Shown here: positions 41,823 to 52,757 of the stretch, piece by piece
How positions within the stretch are numbered: the first letter of the stretch is position 1
Layout of the letters: every line of letters begins with the position of its first letter
DNA from: Proteus terrae
GTDB taxonomy: Bacteria; Pseudomonadota; Gammaproteobacteria; Enterobacterales; Enterobacteriaceae
Length of the DNA: 64,000 bases
NCBI RefSeq assembly: GCF_003144325.1
Contig: NZ_PENS01000006.1
Coordinates: 124,001-188,000 of the forward strand
Direction of reading: 5' to 3'
The notes under the pieces: generated by a model
The model's database searches: none
Told to the model about the DNA's origin: nothing
The model's input: only the letters and a program-made list of their open reading frames with translations
Made by a program: the position numbers and the translations under genes

Positions 41823-42755
41823 TCAATGTTTATCAGTAGAAAAACACGCTGAATATTCGACGAGTTGTTCACGAGTCAGCATAAAGACACCGAGCCCACC
41901 ATTTTCAAACTCAAGCCATGTAAATGGAACCTCAGGGAATTGCTCAATTAAATGAACCATACTATTACCCACTTCACACACTAAAATACCTTTTTCACTC
42001 AGATATTCAGGCGCTTTTAGCAAAATTTGTCTTGTAATATCAAGACCATCAATACCTGAAGCTAATGCTAATTCAGGTTCAACTTGGTATTCATCAGGTA
42101 AATCGCCCATATCTTCTACATCAACATACGGCGGATTTGTCACAATAATATCGTAAGGTGTTGGAACAATTGCATTAAATAAATCTGACTGCATTGGATA
42201 AACACGATGCACTAAACCGTGGTTTTCAATATTAAATTCAGCCACTTCCAATGCATCTTCAGAAATATCAACCGCATCAACTTCAGCATCTTCAAATTCA
42301 TGAGCACAAGCAATAGCAATACAGCCACTTCCGGTGCATAAGTCGAGAATACGTGCTGGCTCTTGCTGAATTAAACCATCAAAATGATTATTGATTAATT
42401 CGCCAATAGGAGAGCGAGGAATAAGAACACGTTCATCGACATAAAATTCGTGGCCACAAAACCAAGCGCTATGCGTTAAATAAGGAACTGGGATTTTCTG
42501 TTCAATACGGCTTTCGATCAGCGTAATAATTTTCATCTTTTCAGAAGTTGTTAACTTGGTTGATAACAGCGCATCTGGAATATCTAAAGGAAGTGCAATG
42601 GTCGGTAATACCAGCTGTAATGCTTCATCCCACGCGTTATCTGTGCCATGACCATAGTAAATATCAGATGAATTAAACTGACTCATAGCCCAACGTAACA
42701 TATCTAGGATCGTGCTTAGATCAGCAACTGCTTCCTCTTTTAGTGTTATATCCAA
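41823..42755 (-). CDS. prmB: Ribosomal protein uL3 glutamine methyltransferase
   Basis: SAM-dependent enzyme that methylates a glutamine (Gln150 in E. coli) of ribosomal protein L3. The 310 residues contain the SAM motif [16 protein letters not shown] (about 130-145) and the catalytic NPPY in [15 protein letters not shown]. The start codon is TTG 42755, preceded by AGAGGAC; the alignment of [10 protein letters not shown] with the E. coli N-terminus supports it. It lies 84 bases upstream of aroC on the same strand. Confidence 0.95.
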   Translation of the reverse strand: MDITLKEEAVADLSTILDMLRWAMSQFNSSDIYYGHGTDNAWDEALQLVLPTIALPLDIPDALLSTKLTTSEKMKIITLIESRIEQKIPVPYLTHSAWFCGHEFYVDERVLIPRSPIGELINNHFDGLIQQEPARILDLCTGSGCIAIACAHEFEDAEVDAVDISEDALEVAEFNIENHGLVHRVYPMQSDLFNAIVPTPYDIIVTNPPYVDVEDMGDLPDEYQVEPELALASGIDGLDITRQILLKAPEYLSEKGILVCEVGNSMVHLIEQFPEVPFTWLEFENGGLGVFMLTREQLVEYSACFSTDKH

Positions 42756-43345
42756 AACTGTTGTCCTCTGAAGAAATAGAAAGTCTGTAGTTTGCCATGA
42801 AGATCGCGATAAATCAGCGGGAAACCATAAAAAAACATCACTACATTATTATTCTCTTTATCATACCCATATACTTCTTATGGTTTTAAGCTTCAATCAG
42901 GTAATCAAAAGCAAAATTTATGATCTATTCATAAACAAAGATTAGCATTTTATACTTTTAATTTAACTTTTATTAGCAAGTAAATGAAATTGGACCATAC
43001 TTAAAGCATGAAAGAATTAACTGTGTACTAAAATGCGCCTATAGATGTTTTTCATTCAATATGCAGTCGCTTGAAAGCAAATGACTAATTTTAAAGACTA
43101 TTTAAATATCTTTTTATCGTTTTTTATCGCAATCTGAAGATATAGTAATATTTTATGTTCCACTGAGATCATGAGTAGAGCAACTTATTAACTAGCCTAT
43201 ATTTGCTAACTATGTGACTATTTCGGCAGGGTAAATTCCCTGCTTTTTTTTACGCTAAATTTATGGCCTATACTTTTTTATCTCTGACACTATTTCATGT
43301 ACTATTGCCTTATAAAGACAGTAACACTATGAAGAATCGTAAAAA
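42756..43345. promoter_or_regulatory. prmB/smrB divergent intergenic region
   Basis: This 590-base stretch contains no reading frame of note but ends with a strong plus-strand terminator at 43226-43250 that no known gene needs, giving a candidate small RNA (separate entry). The prmB promoter must lie in its left part. Confidence 0.5.
43158..43250 (+). ncRNA. Candidate small RNA upstream of smrB
   Basis: A perfect terminator, GCAGGG-TAAATT-CCCTGC and eight or nine T, stands at 43226-43250 with no gene before it on this strand. About 90 bases upstream are TTATCG (43124-43129) and TAATAT (43146-43151), 16 bases apart, that could be a promoter. An RNA of about 90 bases would result. It might instead be a leader attenuator of smrB, which starts 95 bases later. 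I recognise no known sRNA. Confidence 0.35.
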
Positions 43346-43888
43346 ATGAATAAAAAATTTTCATTACCTCCTTCTGAAATTGAGTTGTTTCAGGAGATGA
43401 TAAAAGGTACTAAGAAATTACCTCAAGATAAAATACTTCATTCGCCAAAACGTAAAAAAGTCACACATTACGCGCCTGAACGTCTGCAACAAGAGCAAGT
43501 TGATGCCTCTTATTATTTTTCAGATGAATTTCAGCCTAACTTAGCCACAGAAGGCCCAATGCGCTATTTAAGGGAAGGCGCTAATGCTTATGAATTAAAA
43601 AAACTACGTCGTGGTGATTATGTACCTGAATTTTTTCTAGATTTGCACGGATTAACACAGTTAATTGCAAAACAAGAGATTGGCGCATTGATTGCTGCAT
43701 GTAGACGAGAACATGTTTATTGTGCCTGTATTATGCATGGGCATGGCAAACATATTTTAAAGCAGCAAACACCTCTTTGGTTAGCACAACACCCTGATGT
43801 AATTGCTTTTCATCAAGCCCCTAAAGAATGGGGAGGTGATGCCGCATTATTAGTACTCGTAGAAAACGACGATATTGCTCGCCGCTAA
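43346..43888 (+). CDS. smrB: Ribosome rescue endonuclease SmrB
   Basis: Smr-domain nuclease that cuts mRNA at collided ribosomes in E. coli. The 180-residue protein has a helical N-terminal part and a C-terminal Smr domain (about 95-175) with the signature [19 protein letters not shown] (DLHG motif) and the [18 protein letters not shown] segment. The ribosome-binding site before ATG 43346 is weak. Divergent from prmB as in E. coli. Confidence 0.95.
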   Translation: MNKKFSLPPSEIELFQEMIKGTKKLPQDKILHSPKRKKVTHYAPERLQQEQVDASYYFSDEFQPNLATEGPMRYLREGANAYELKKLRRGDYVPEFFLDLHGLTQLIAKQEIGALIAACRREHVYCACIMHGHGKHILKQQTPLWLAQHPDVIAFHQAPKEWGGDAALLVLVENDDIARR

Positions 43889-43976
43889 ACCTCAAAAATT
43901 CTATTGCATTAACCCTTAAATCACCTATCGGGTGAAATAAGGTGTTAATTAATTATTTACTTAGTTGATTTAAATT

Positions 43977-44450
43977 TTATTTCAATGTTGAGGGTGACAC
44001 TTGCCATAACAACTCCCCTGCACCTTTTGATAAATCAAAATCAACACAGGCAATAGTTGATGTTGAAAACATAGGAGCACATACCGCAGGACAGAGTTCA
44101 GCGACAACATAACCAACTAAAGGTAAGTGAGAAATAACAAGAATATTTTTATATCCTGTATCGCCCAAGGCGCGTAAATAATGTGCAACATGTGAAGGAT
44201 TACCTCCTGGGATAAGTCCATCATCTGTTTCTATTTTATTAGGTAGCGCTAAATCTGCTTTTACTGCATCCAAAGTCTGTTGAGCACGTAAATAAGGGCT
44301 GACTAAAACATAATCAATTATATGTCCTTGCTTTATCATCCATTCAGCCATTTTTATTGATTCACTTTTTCCACGTTCAGTCAGTGGTCTTAATGCATCG
44401 CTAGCAGCATCAAGAGCTGCTTCTCCGTGGCGCATAATAAAAATTTGCAT
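43977..44450 (-). CDS. sixA: Phosphohistidine phosphatase SixA
   Basis: Histidine-phosphatase superfamily enzyme of 157 residues. The RHG motif MQIFIMRHGEAAL supplies the nucleophile His8; Arg in SPYLRAQQTLDAV and the second His in LVISHLPLVGYV complete the active site. In E. coli SixA dephosphorylates the nitrogen-PTS phosphotransferase NPr and was earlier linked to ArcB. Convergent with smrB; neighbours are conserved with E. coli. Confidence 0.96.
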   Translation of the reverse strand: MQIFIMRHGEAALDAASDALRPLTERGKSESIKMAEWMIKQGHIIDYVLVSPYLRAQQTLDAVKADLALPNKIETDDGLIPGGNPSHVAHYLRALGDTGYKNILVISHLPLVGYVVAELCPAVCAPMFSTSTIACVDFDLSKGAGELLWQVSPSTLK

Positions 44451-44838
44451 AGTAAATTATTAAACCTATTTTATTTTTGTAATTACTGGCATTTACAGTT
44501 TTAAGATACTTAATTTAATTCAGTTTAAATCAATATATCCCCATATAAAAATCTTCAATACCCTAATTGCAATAGCATTATTAATCTTTTTAAGATCATG
44601 CCGTTGGTTTACAAATCAACATCATTTTCAGAATTTTATTTTAAAAAATTTCGTTTTTAAATTTATTTTCAAATAACTATTTTGCCATATCTGGCTATCA
44701 TTAACACTTTCGACCTCTTTTTCCATTAAAAATTCACCAATTATTAATCTGACGCAAAAAGTACAAGAAAAAAGGCGCCTAAGCGCCTCAATCAAAACAA
44801 GTGTCACAAAAGGAAAAAGCAATGGTAAAGTGATGACC
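44451..44838. other. AT-rich gap between sixA and fadJ
   Basis: About 390 AT-rich bases with the fadJ terminator at 44771-44790. No convincing gene; a short minus-strand frame overlaps the fadJ 3' end and the terminator and is rejected. Confidence 0.6.
44771..44790 (-). terminator. fadIJ operon terminator
   Basis: On the minus strand: AGGCGC-TTAG-GCGCCT followed by a T run, about 50 bases past the fadJ stop. Confidence 0.9.
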
Positions 44839-46995
44839 TTAATCGTAAAAACGTTCATTTCGTTTAGCCATTTCAACTAAACGCTCACAAGGGCGATATT
44901 TTTCTCCGTATTTATCGGCAAGTTGATTGAGCTTTTCTGCCACTTTTGTTGTTCCCATACTGTCCATATAACGGAATGGACCACCAAAAAAAGGAGGAAA
45001 ACCGATACCAAATACAGCACCAATATCACCATCTCGCGGTTGTTTTATAATATTTTCATCTAAACAACGAACGGCCTCATTTAACATTAATAATAAACAG
45101 CGCTCCGTAATTTCAGAGGAAGATAATTGGCTTTTAGGTTTAATTTGTAATAACCGATATATAGCAGGATCAGGCTGTTTTTTATTTTTACCTAATGAGA
45201 AAGGTAATGCATGTTTTGCATAAAGATAAAAACCTCGTCCATTTTTACGACCTTTTCTATCATCAGCAATAATGGCATCGACAGCCGGAGGAGAAGCAAA
45301 CCTTTCACCAAATGCATTCACTAGTATTGGTGTTATTTTGGTTCCAATATCAATCCCCACTTCATCCAATAACTGAATAGGTCCTACAGGAAAACCAAAC
45401 TGAACAAGGGCTTTATCGATATTCTCAATAGGCTCTCCTTGTACTAAGCATGTCAATGCTTCACTGATATAAGGAGCAAGAATACGGTTAACATAGAATC
45501 CCGGTTTATCACCAACAACTATTGCAACCTTGCCCTGTTTTTTAGCAAAAGCTACGGTTGTGGCGATGGTTTTTTCATCGGTGTTTTCATGCGGAATGAC
45601 TTCAACTAAAGGCATTTTTTCTACTGGGCTAAAATAGTGAAGCCCGATCACTTTTTCTGGGTATTTTGCTGTTTCTGCAATTTTATGAATAGGAAGTGAA
45701 GAGGTATTTGAAGCAAAAATAATTTTACCTTTTCCTACTTCTTCGATATCTGCAACCATCTTCTGTTTTAAAGCCAGATCTTCAAAAACCGCTTCAACAA
45801 TAATATTTGATTGATGAAAACCGCTGTAATCCAATGAACCAGAGAGTAGCCCCATTTGACGCTGACGTTCGCGTGCAGATAACCTTTTTTTACTCACTTT
45901 GGCTGAAAGCGCTTTCCAACTATAATTAAGCGCCTGAGCAATTCCCTTATCACTGATATCTTTAATTCTTGCTGGTAAATTACCTTTTGTCGCGGTCACA
46001 AAGGCAATACCACCGCCCATTAATCCACCACCTAAAATACCGATATGGTGCAAATTATCTGGTTTCTCGGATGATCCAGTTTCATTTTTAAGTGCCGTAG
46101 AGGCAAAAAAGAGATGTCTTAATGCCGATGAAACGGGTGTCATCGCTAGTTCACCAAACGCATTAGCCTCTTCTTTAAAACCTGTTTGAATATCTTTCTC
46201 AAGGCCTCGTTCAATGACATGAAGAATACGCTCTGCTGCTGGATAGTGACCTTTCGTCTTGGCTAATGTGCGTTTTTTTGCTTGCCCAAACAGTATATTT
46301 CTACCTAAAGTCGTATTTGCCCAAAAGCGATCCATTATCGAATGTTTTTTCTGCTCTTTTTTACCCGATAAAATCCATTTAGCTGCAACTTCTAATAGAA
46401 TATCTTGTGAGACAACATCGTTTACAAGGCCTAATTTTAAGGCTCGTTTCGCATTAATTTGTCTACCCGTTAAGATCATGTCTAACGCAGATGTCACACC
46501 AATAAGACGAGGTAAACGTTGAGTTCCGCCAGAGCCCGGTAGTAATCCAAGTTGCACTTCAGGAAGCCCTAAACGTGTTTTATTATTATCAGAACAAATT
46601 CGTCCATGACAGGCTAAGGCTAATTCAAGCCCTCCACCAAGGCATGCACCATTGATAGCAGCTACAACAGGCAATGGGTAATTTTCAAGTTGCGTAAAAA
46701 GATCCTGCCCTGCTTTTGCTAATGCACTCGCTTCTTCTTTAGTTTTACAACCCGCAATCATGGAGATATCCGCACCCGCAATAAAACTGTCTGTTTTACC
46801 TGAAGTGATAATCAATCCTTTTACACCTGAGTGTTGCTGAGCTTGCTTTAAAACATCTTGAAACTGCTGCACAAACTCTGCTTTTAGTGTATTTACTTTT
46901 TCACCAATAACATCAATAGTGATAATGCCTACTTTGTCATTACGAACTGAGAATTGAAAAACAGATGATTTTTCTAGTGTTGTTTGTTGTTCCAT
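44839..46995 (-). CDS. fadJ: Fatty acid oxidation complex subunit alpha FadJ
   Basis: Anaerobic beta-oxidation multifunctional enzyme of 718 residues. The N-terminal enoyl-CoA hydratase/isomerase domain (about 15-190) has [26 protein letters not shown] and [20 protein letters not shown]; the 3-hydroxyacyl-CoA dehydrogenase part (from about 315) has the NAD motif [14 protein letters not shown] and [18 protein letters not shown]. Its ATG at 46995 overlaps the fadI stop (TAATG), a coupled operon. Longer in-frame extensions into fadI are not credible. Confidence 0.96.
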   Translation of the reverse strand: MEQQTTLEKSSVFQFSVRNDKVGIITIDVIGEKVNTLKAEFVQQFQDVLKQAQQHSGVKGLIITSGKTDSFIAGADISMIAGCKTKEEASALAKAGQDLFTQLENYPLPVVAAINGACLGGGLELALACHGRICSDNNKTRLGLPEVQLGLLPGSGGTQRLPRLIGVTSALDMILTGRQINAKRALKLGLVNDVVSQDILLEVAAKWILSGKKEQKKHSIMDRFWANTTLGRNILFGQAKKRTLAKTKGHYPAAERILHVIERGLEKDIQTGFKEEANAFGELAMTPVSSALRHLFFASTALKNETGSSEKPDNLHHIGILGGGLMGGGIAFVTATKGNLPARIKDISDKGIAQALNYSWKALSAKVSKKRLSARERQRQMGLLSGSLDYSGFHQSNIIVEAVFEDLALKQKMVADIEEVGKGKIIFASNTSSLPIHKIAETAKYPEKVIGLHYFSPVEKMPLVEVIPHENTDEKTIATTVAFAKKQGKVAIVVGDKPGFYVNRILAPYISEALTCLVQGEPIENIDKALVQFGFPVGPIQLLDEVGIDIGTKITPILVNAFGERFASPPAVDAIIADDRKGRKNGRGFYLYAKHALPFSLGKNKKQPDPAIYRLLQIKPKSQLSSSEITERCLLLMLNEAVRCLDENIIKQPRDGDIGAVFGIGFPPFFGGPFRYMDSMGTTKVAEKLNQLADKYGEKYRPCERLVEMAKRNERFYD

Positions 46996-48299
46996 TATTC
47001 CACCTCCAAAATCATCGCTGCACCTAATCCACCAGCCGCACAAGCAGTGGTTAACCCAAACCCTCCACCTCGACGTTTAAGCTCATGTAGTGTCTGTGTG
47101 ACCATTCTTGCGCCAGTCGCTGCAAATGGATGCCCATAAGCAATAGAACCGCCTAGCACATTAAATTTATCCATATCCACTTCTCCAATCGCCTTGGATA
47201 ATCCTAGTTGCTCTTTAGCAAAACGCTCACTGGCAAATAGTGTCAAATTGCTTAATGTTTGTGCAGCAAAAGCTTCATGCATATCAATTAACGTTAAATC
47301 ACTCAATGCAAGACCAGCGCGAGAAAGCGCAAGTGGTGTGGCATATGATGGTCCCAATAGCATATCTTTCCAAACATCTGTCGCTGTAAAAGCATAACTA
47401 CGCAAATAACCTAAAGGCTGATAACCGAGACTTTTAGCAACAGATTCTTTCATCATTAATACAGCGGCTGCGCCATCGGTTAATGGCGTACTGTTTGCGG
47501 CAGTGACACTACCATGACGACGATCAAAGGCAGGTTTGAGTTTGGCATAAGAATCAAGAACTGAATTTTTACGAATATTGTTATCTTGATGAAAACCTTC
47601 TTTGTAAGGAGGGAAAAACGCAGTCATGACTTCATCATCTAATTTACCCATTTCCCATGCTTTCGTTGCTAATTGATGAGAACGATGCGCTAATTCATCT
47701 TGAGCAACTCTGGAAATATGATAAGTCTTTGCCATTTGCTCAGCGGTATCTCCCATACGCAACCCCGTTGAATATTCAGCAACTGCGGGTGCCACAGGAA
47801 GGAGATCACGAAATCGTAATTGGCTTAAATAACTTAATTTCTGACCTAGTGACTTGGCCTTATTAAGGCTTAATAAAACATCTGCAAGCTTTTTACTAAC
47901 TCCGATAGGCAAAACTGAAGAAGAGTCTGCACCACCAGCAATACCGACAGAAACATGTCCAGCCATCATGCTTTCAGCAACATTAGCAATCGCCTGAAAG
48001 CTTGTTGCACATGCTCTTGTTACACTATAAGCATCAGTTTTTACACTTAACCCTGCGCCGAGAACAATTTCTCTGGCAATGTTAGGTGCCTCTGGCATTT
48101 GAACCACTTGACCGAAAACAAGTTGATCAATAATTTCGGGAGGAATTTCATTGCGAATCACTAATTCTTGAACCACTGAACGCCCTAATTCAACCGCAGG
48201 TATTCCTCGATACGCCGTCGCTTGTTTAGCAAAAGGTAAGCGTAGCCCGCTGACAATGGCGATGCGATCTTTCATAGCACTGTTCGTTGATGACTTCAT
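46995..48299 (-). CDS. fadI: 3-ketoacyl-CoA thiolase FadI
   Basis: Thiolase of the anaerobic beta-oxidation complex, 434-436 residues as in E. coli. The acyl-accepting Cys is in [20 protein letters not shown]; the His and second Cys lie in the C-terminal [18 protein letters not shown] and [14 protein letters not shown] motifs. ATG 48299 has AGGAG at the right distance, better than the ATG at 48314. A FadR-like box 35-50 bases upstream fits fatty-acid control. Confidence 0.96.
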   Translation of the reverse strand: MKSSTNSAMKDRIAIVSGLRLPFAKQATAYRGIPAVELGRSVVQELVIRNEIPPEIIDQLVFGQVVQMPEAPNIAREIVLGAGLSVKTDAYSVTRACATSFQAIANVAESMMAGHVSVGIAGGADSSSVLPIGVSKKLADVLLSLNKAKSLGQKLSYLSQLRFRDLLPVAPAVAEYSTGLRMGDTAEQMAKTYHISRVAQDELAHRSHQLATKAWEMGKLDDEVMTAFFPPYKEGFHQDNNIRKNSVLDSYAKLKPAFDRRHGSVTAANSTPLTDGAAAVLMMKESVAKSLGYQPLGYLRSYAFTATDVWKDMLLGPSYATPLALSRAGLALSDLTLIDMHEAFAAQTLSNLTLFASERFAKEQLGLSKAIGEVDMDKFNVLGGSIAYGHPFAATGARMVTQTLHELKRRGGGFGLTTACAAGGLGAAMILEVE

Positions 48300-48332
48300 A
48301 ACGGCTCCTGACAAAATGATTTCCTAACACCA

Positions 48333-48349
48333 AAGAGGTCTGACCTGAT
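48333..48349. promoter_or_regulatory. FadR-type operator of fadIJ
   Basis: AAGAGGTCTGACCTGAT agrees with the FadR consensus AACTGGTCNGACNTGTT in the central GGTCNGAC block and most flanking bases. It lies 34 bases upstream of fadI. Confidence 0.75.
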
Positions 48350-48488
48350 AATAGTGTTAACAAAAATTTCACCTTTCAGAAACGTCATTTTACGAGAAGT
48401 GGGAGTTAGCGCTCAATATTTCGATGAAATGTCTGAAACTTAACAATAATGATAGAAAAGAGAATGGAGTGATCGAGAGATATAAAAA

Positions 48489-48513
48489 AAGGCTGTCGAA
48501 TTTCAACAGCCTT
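48489..48513 (-). terminator. yfcZ terminator
   Basis: Stem AAGGCTGT/ACAGCCTT; the minus strand continues with a run of T. It lies 22 bases past the yfcZ stop. Confidence 0.9.
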
Positions 48514-48534
48514 AAATCTATTAATTTCAGAGGA

Positions 48535-48831
48535 TTAACGTAATCCTAACTGGAAAATTAGGTTTTCTGCTTCACAAGAAAATGTAAAATCAGCGGTAAG
48601 TTGAACACCACCATCAACATCAGCAAATTGTTGATTGATTTTGCAAGGCTCTGAAGCGATAGATTGTGCTTTTGCACTAAGTTGATCTAACATTGCTTGC
48701 GCTTGTACTTTATCAGCGAAGACATGCTGATATGACGCTGTGCAATTCTTATTGTCAATAATAGTACCCACATCTACACAACAGCAAGCAGCGGTTTCTT
48801 CTGCACTACAACGATTAATTGCGTCTGCCAT
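48535..48831 (-). CDS. yfcZ: YfcZ/YiiS family protein
   Basis: 98-residue cytosolic protein of unknown function, collinear with E. coli YfcZ. It has a Cys-rich N-terminus, RCSAEETAACCCVDVGTI, with four Cys in the first 18 residues, then DNKNCTASYQHVFADKVQA, and the invariant end FTFSCEAENLIFQLGLR. The Cys cluster could bind metal or undergo redox change; that is inference. Located between fadI and fadL as in E. coli. Confidence 0.94.
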   Translation of the reverse strand: MADAINRCSAEETAACCCVDVGTIIDNKNCTASYQHVFADKVQAQAMLDQLSAKAQSIASEPCKINQQFADVDGGVQLTADFTFSCEAENLIFQLGLR

Positions 48832-49082
48832 TTTAGTCTCCCAACGAAAGAAATGTTAATTATCTATCATAATCGCAAAAAAATAAAATAAACTGCTTTA
48901 GCTCAAATTTTATTACAATTTTACAAAAATAATTGATTACTCTGTTTATTTAACAATCAAAAACATCTTTATTGGCATATTTTGTGAAAAATATGTTAAC
49001 CAAATCTCAATTATTGAATCTAAACAGCAATATTTGTAAAACATACTTGCAACATTCGGGATAATCAACTTTATACTTAATC

Positions 49083-49099
49083 AACTGGTCTGATTTGTC
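49083..49099. promoter_or_regulatory. FadR-type operator of fadL
   Basis: AACTGGTCTGATTTGTC matches the FadR consensus AACTGGTCNGACNTGTT except for T in place of C at the twelfth base and the last base. It lies about 80 bases before the fadL start, as in E. coli. Confidence 0.88.
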
Positions 49100-49176
49100 A
49101 TAACGACAACCGCACCTAAAATCCAGCGCTTCTAATCAGAAGTTACTAACTTAAAAAAATTATGAGGGTTTAGGTC

Positions 49177-50532
49177 ATGAACCGTAAAAACCTGTTTACT
49201 CGCACAGCACTAGCTGCCATTGTAGGAGCAATTTCCTCTCAAGCAGGCGCTGCCGGTTTTCAGTTAAATGAATATTCTACTTCAGCACTAGGGCGTGCAT
49301 TTTCAGGGGAAGGCGTTATCGCCGATGACGCAAGCGTAGGTAGCCGTAACCCAGCGGCACTTACCATGTTTGATCGCCCTGAATTCTCTGTTGGTGCTAT
49401 CCTTATTAATCCAGGCGTTGATGTTAAAGGTAAATCACCTCTTACTGGTACTGATACCACTGCAAAAGACATCGCACCAAGTGCATTAGTGCCTAATATC
49501 CACTTTGTAGCACCAATCAATGATAAATGGGCCATTGGCGCATCAGGTACAACAAACTTTGGTTTAGCAACAGATTTTCCGAACGATTATCCTGCGGGTC
49601 TCATCGGTGGTAAAACTGATTTAAAAACCATGAACTTAAATCTAAGCACAGGTTACCGTGTTAATAACCAATTTAGTGTTGGTTTAGGCTTAAATGCCCT
49701 TTATGCTGATGCAGAAATTACACGCCATGTTGGTGAAGCGGGTAAAGTTTTAGGTGGTGCTTTATCACAAAAACCGGGCATGGAGCAATTAGGCGGTTAT
49801 TTATCAAGCCTATCGCCAAGTGACCGCTTTGCTCAATTGAAGGGAGATGCATGGGGTTTTGGCTGGAACGCCGGTTTATTATATGAATTTGATGAAGGTA
49901 ACCGTATTAGTTTCACCTACCGTTCTAAAGTGAAAGTCAAATTTAAAGACGGTGAATACCAAAATGACTTACGTTCAATTCCACAACTCGAAGGAATGGG
50001 AATTGTAGGCACTAACGGTGAAACCATTAAAGGTAAACTTGACCTTAACCTACCTGAAATTTGGGAATTTGCCGCTTATCACCGTGTAGCACCAAAATGG
50101 GCGGTACACTATAACTTCGCTTATACAAGCTGGAGTGCTTTCGAAGAGCTAAGAGCAACACGTAAGAGTGATGGTCAACAACTGTTCAAGAAAGAAGAAG
50201 GTTTCCGTGATGCATGGCGTGTCGCTTTAGGTACAACCTATTATCACGATGATAACTGGACATTCCGTACTGGTATTGCTTTTGATGACAGCCCTGTTCC
50301 TGCTGATAAACGCTCAATCTCTATTCCAGACCAAGACCGTTTCTGGTTAAGTGCAGGGGCAACCTACGCATTTAACAAAGATATGTCTGTTGATGTTGGC
50401 TTAGCATATATGCACGGTAAAAAAGTCACAATCAAAGAGAAATTATCTGAAGATTTACCATTACCTGCATATGAGTTTGAATCATCAGGTAAAGCATGGT
50501 TATACGGTATGAATTTTAACTACCGCTTCTAA
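49177..50532 (+). CDS. fadL: Long-chain fatty acid outer-membrane transporter FadL
   Basis: Outer-membrane beta-barrel that takes up long-chain fatty acids. The 451-residue precursor has a cleavable signal ([20 protein letters not shown], probably cut after AGA at about residue 25), then the hatch region starting [19 protein letters not shown] and the conserved NPAALTMF. The barrel ends with a C-terminal aromatic, [10 protein letters not shown], as outer-membrane proteins do. It also serves as a phage receptor in E. coli. A FadR site lies upstream and a terminator follows. Confidence 0.97.
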   Translation: MNRKNLFTRTALAAIVGAISSQAGAAGFQLNEYSTSALGRAFSGEGVIADDASVGSRNPAALTMFDRPEFSVGAILINPGVDVKGKSPLTGTDTTAKDIAPSALVPNIHFVAPINDKWAIGASGTTNFGLATDFPNDYPAGLIGGKTDLKTMNLNLSTGYRVNNQFSVGLGLNALYADAEITRHVGEAGKVLGGALSQKPGMEQLGGYLSSLSPSDRFAQLKGDAWGFGWNAGLLYEFDEGNRISFTYRSKVKVKFKDGEYQNDLRSIPQLEGMGIVGTNGETIKGKLDLNLPEIWEFAAYHRVAPKWAVHYNFAYTSWSAFEELRATRKSDGQQLFKKEEGFRDAWRVALGTTYYHDDNWTFRTGIAFDDSPVPADKRSISIPDQDRFWLSAGATYAFNKDMSVDVGLAYMHGKKVTIKEKLSEDLPLPAYEFESSGKAWLYGMNFNYRF

Positions 50533-50554
50533 TTTTTCACTATGCTTTTTATAC

Positions 50555-50586
50555 AAAAAATGGTCTTTTTTAAGACCATTTTTTTA
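50555..50586 (+). terminator. fadL terminator
   Basis: Stem AAAAATGGTCTT/AAGACCATTTTT with a short T loop and a T run, about 25 bases past the fadL stop. Confidence 0.9.
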
Positions 50587-50616
50587 TTTATTCATCAAGC
50601 TAACAAAGATAATAAA

Positions 50617-51357
50617 CTAATCGATAGAATCTAAATCATCTTCAATAGCTTTCGCATTAGGATTTTCTTTTACAGTGCCATCAGCTTGAAAGTCGTTACG
50701 CTGGAAATAAGCTTCGCGCATCATTAAATATGGATCAGACGAGTTTTGTAAAATCGCATCGGAATCGAGCAATTGTGCCCGTGTTTCAATGCCCTCTAAT
50801 GCCCACTTACCTGCTGACATCCAAAAAGTTAAATAGCTCAGCATAGGATACGTTAAGTCAGCCCAGTCACCGCCCTCTTCACGGACAGTAAAGCTACCAT
50901 AGCCCGGTACAACCACATAGGGGCCATAATCCATACCATAATGACCTAACGTGCTACCAAATCGCATTGGGACTTCTTTTTCCATCGTTTCTTTAGACAT
51001 ACCAGCGACATCTATTAAGCCACCCATACCAAAAACGGTATTAATCCAGAAACGACCAAAATGTTTTGCCCCCTTCTCAAAGTCACCACGCAATACGCTG
51101 TTTACCATACTTGCCGGCTCTTCTAAGTTACCTAAAAAGTTAGATAAGCCATTTCTTGCTGGTGGTGGCACATAATCACGCCAAACAACCGCAACAGGGC
51201 GTAAGATATAGGGGTCTAAAACATAGTAGTTAAAATCAAACATCTGGCGGTTGAACCCTTCCAATGGGTCAGAGCGCCCCTCCCCATTATTAGGGGTACT
51301 TGCACATCCTGAAAGTAAGGCGACTGAAAGAGCAACACCGCACAGGCGATACTTCAT
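50617..51357 (-). CDS. mlaA: Outer-membrane lipoprotein MlaA (VacJ)
   Basis: Outer-membrane component of the Mla retrograde phospholipid transport system; it removes misplaced phospholipids from the outer leaflet together with OmpC/OmpF. The 246-residue precursor has the lipobox LSGC with Cys18, followed by Ala-Ser (outer-membrane sorting). The MlaA domain shows PLEGFNRQMFDFNYYVLD, PEPASMVNS-like EEPASMVNSVLRGD and FGSTLGHYGMDYGPYVVVPGY. Neighbour of fadL as in E. coli. Confidence 0.96.
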   Translation of the reverse strand: MKYRLCGVALSVALLSGCASTPNNGEGRSDPLEGFNRQMFDFNYYVLDPYILRPVAVVWRDYVPPPARNGLSNFLGNLEEPASMVNSVLRGDFEKGAKHFGRFWINTVFGMGGLIDVAGMSKETMEKEVPMRFGSTLGHYGMDYGPYVVVPGYGSFTVREEGGDWADLTYPMLSYLTFWMSAGKWALEGIETRAQLLDSDAILQNSSDPYLMMREAYFQRNDFQADGTVKENPNAKAIEDDLDSID

Positions 51358-51564
51358 AATGTTCTCCGCTAATTATCTTATGATGGACAGCATCATAGTT
51401 CGCATATTCATAAACTCTACACATAATACTGTCAATGCATGATAAGTGGTACTTTTATTAGGTTTTGATCTTATAAGATAATTCGGTTTTTGTGATTATC
51501 TTATTGAGCTGATTTAAAATATTAGTCCAATATTATGGGCTAATATAAAAATCTATGATGTTAT

Positions 51565-52461
51565 TTAATTATATTCTTTTATCACTAATCGCTCTTCTGG
51601 ATCAGGGTACGAAAAATGCTGTGTAATAAAATCAAACTCTACTTCTGTGGTTTTAAACGGGTTCTCATCTGATTGATTACGTAAAGATAATCGTTTTTTA
51701 CACTCAGCATTTTCTACTTTCAAAACATGAAATAAATAAGGCATTCCCGTATTATCAGCTAATGATTTTAGCCATTTTCGTTGCTTTGGTGTATTTGCCG
51801 GAAAATCCATAATAACGGTATTTCCAGCATTAAGAAGAACTGCAATATGTTCGCTTAATACACCCTTCACTAACTCACTTTTTTCAATATAGTCAGTTAC
51901 TGTCTTTATTTGATTTGGGTAAAGTCGCGATAACCATTCATCTTCATTGATTAATACCGTTCTGGGTGATTTAGCGAATGATTTTGCTAACGTTGATTTA
52001 CCAGAAGCAATTTTTCCACAGAAAAAATGTAAACGAGCATCAGAAGATGATTTTAATAAATCAGTTCCATAAGAGTTATCGATAACACAAAGCCATTGGT
52101 CATTAATAAGTTTAAAAACATAAGTGGCTTCTCTTACTGTATTAAACTTTCCTTCATTTGGCATATTTGCACTTAAAAGTGTTTGTGCTAAAACAAGTGC
52201 ACAATCTTCACCAAAAATAGCTTTCACTCTTCCTTGAGAAACTTGTAATGAGTGATTAAAAAATCCAGCAATTGTCATAAATGCTTTTTTTAGTGAAGGC
52301 TTACCAGAAACATGCAAATCATCTTTAACCACTAACGTGCCATTTTCAGTATAAAAACTCATTAGATACTCAAAATTTTCGTCAGTAATAGCTTGGTCTG
52401 CATTTACAATTAGCTGCGTTAGAGATTGGGTATGTTGATCAACTTCTTCTGAAGTAAACAT
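51565..52461 (-). CDS. SnoaL-like / P-loop kinase fusion protein
   Basis: 298-residue two-domain protein. Residues about 10-130 look like a SnoaL/DUF4440-type alpha+beta barrel (ENFEYLMSFYTENGTLVV, SGKPSLKKAFMTIAGFF). Residues about 143-298 form an AAA_33-type small P-loop kinase with Walker A FFCGKIASGKSTLAKSFA and an acidic INEDEWLSRLYPNQ segment after strand 2. The kinase half alone is a known stand-alone family. The substrate of either half is unknown; a small-molecule kinase with a sensing or second catalytic domain is one reading. No E. coli gene at this place. Confidence 0.78.
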   Translation of the reverse strand: MFTSEEVDQHTQSLTQLIVNADQAITDENFEYLMSFYTENGTLVVKDDLHVSGKPSLKKAFMTIAGFFNHSLQVSQGRVKAIFGEDCALVLAQTLLSANMPNEGKFNTVREATYVFKLINDQWLCVIDNSYGTDLLKSSSDARLHFFCGKIASGKSTLAKSFAKSPRTVLINEDEWLSRLYPNQIKTVTDYIEKSELVKGVLSEHIAVLLNAGNTVIMDFPANTPKQRKWLKSLADNTGMPYLFHVLKVENAECKKRLSLRNQSDENPFKTTEVEFDFITQHFSYPDPEERLVIKEYN

Positions 52462-52512
52462 TTATTGTCCTTATCTTTATCTTTGTACCAGATAAGGAGT
52501 TTAAAAATAAAA

Positions 52513-52535
52513 AAACCCGCTTATCTGGCGGGTTC
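52513..52535 (-). terminator. Intrinsic terminator
   Basis: Stem AACCCGC/GCGGGTT with an eight-base loop and a T run on the minus strand. It should end transcripts coming from the small Cys-rich gene to the right, before the fusion-protein gene. Confidence 0.8.
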
Positions 52536-52757
52536 TTAATACAACCAATCCCCACCACTAAGTGATGGTAATAATAATTGCTGGAGAGGTTGTGATATAT
52601 GACATAAAAATAAACCTTATAAATAGACTAAATAAAATCTAGCAGTAATTTATTTTTTAAACAAGAATATATTTTTAAAATCAAATCAATAAATTAATTG
52701 ATGTTTAATTTACCTTTGAATATAAAATTATTTTATTTAACTGTTATAGATAAATAA

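Noticed and set aside
44628-44876. 82-codon minus-strand frame after fadJ
   Set aside because: It overlaps the fadJ 3' end, crosses the fadJ terminator and has no clear ribosome site or family resemblance.
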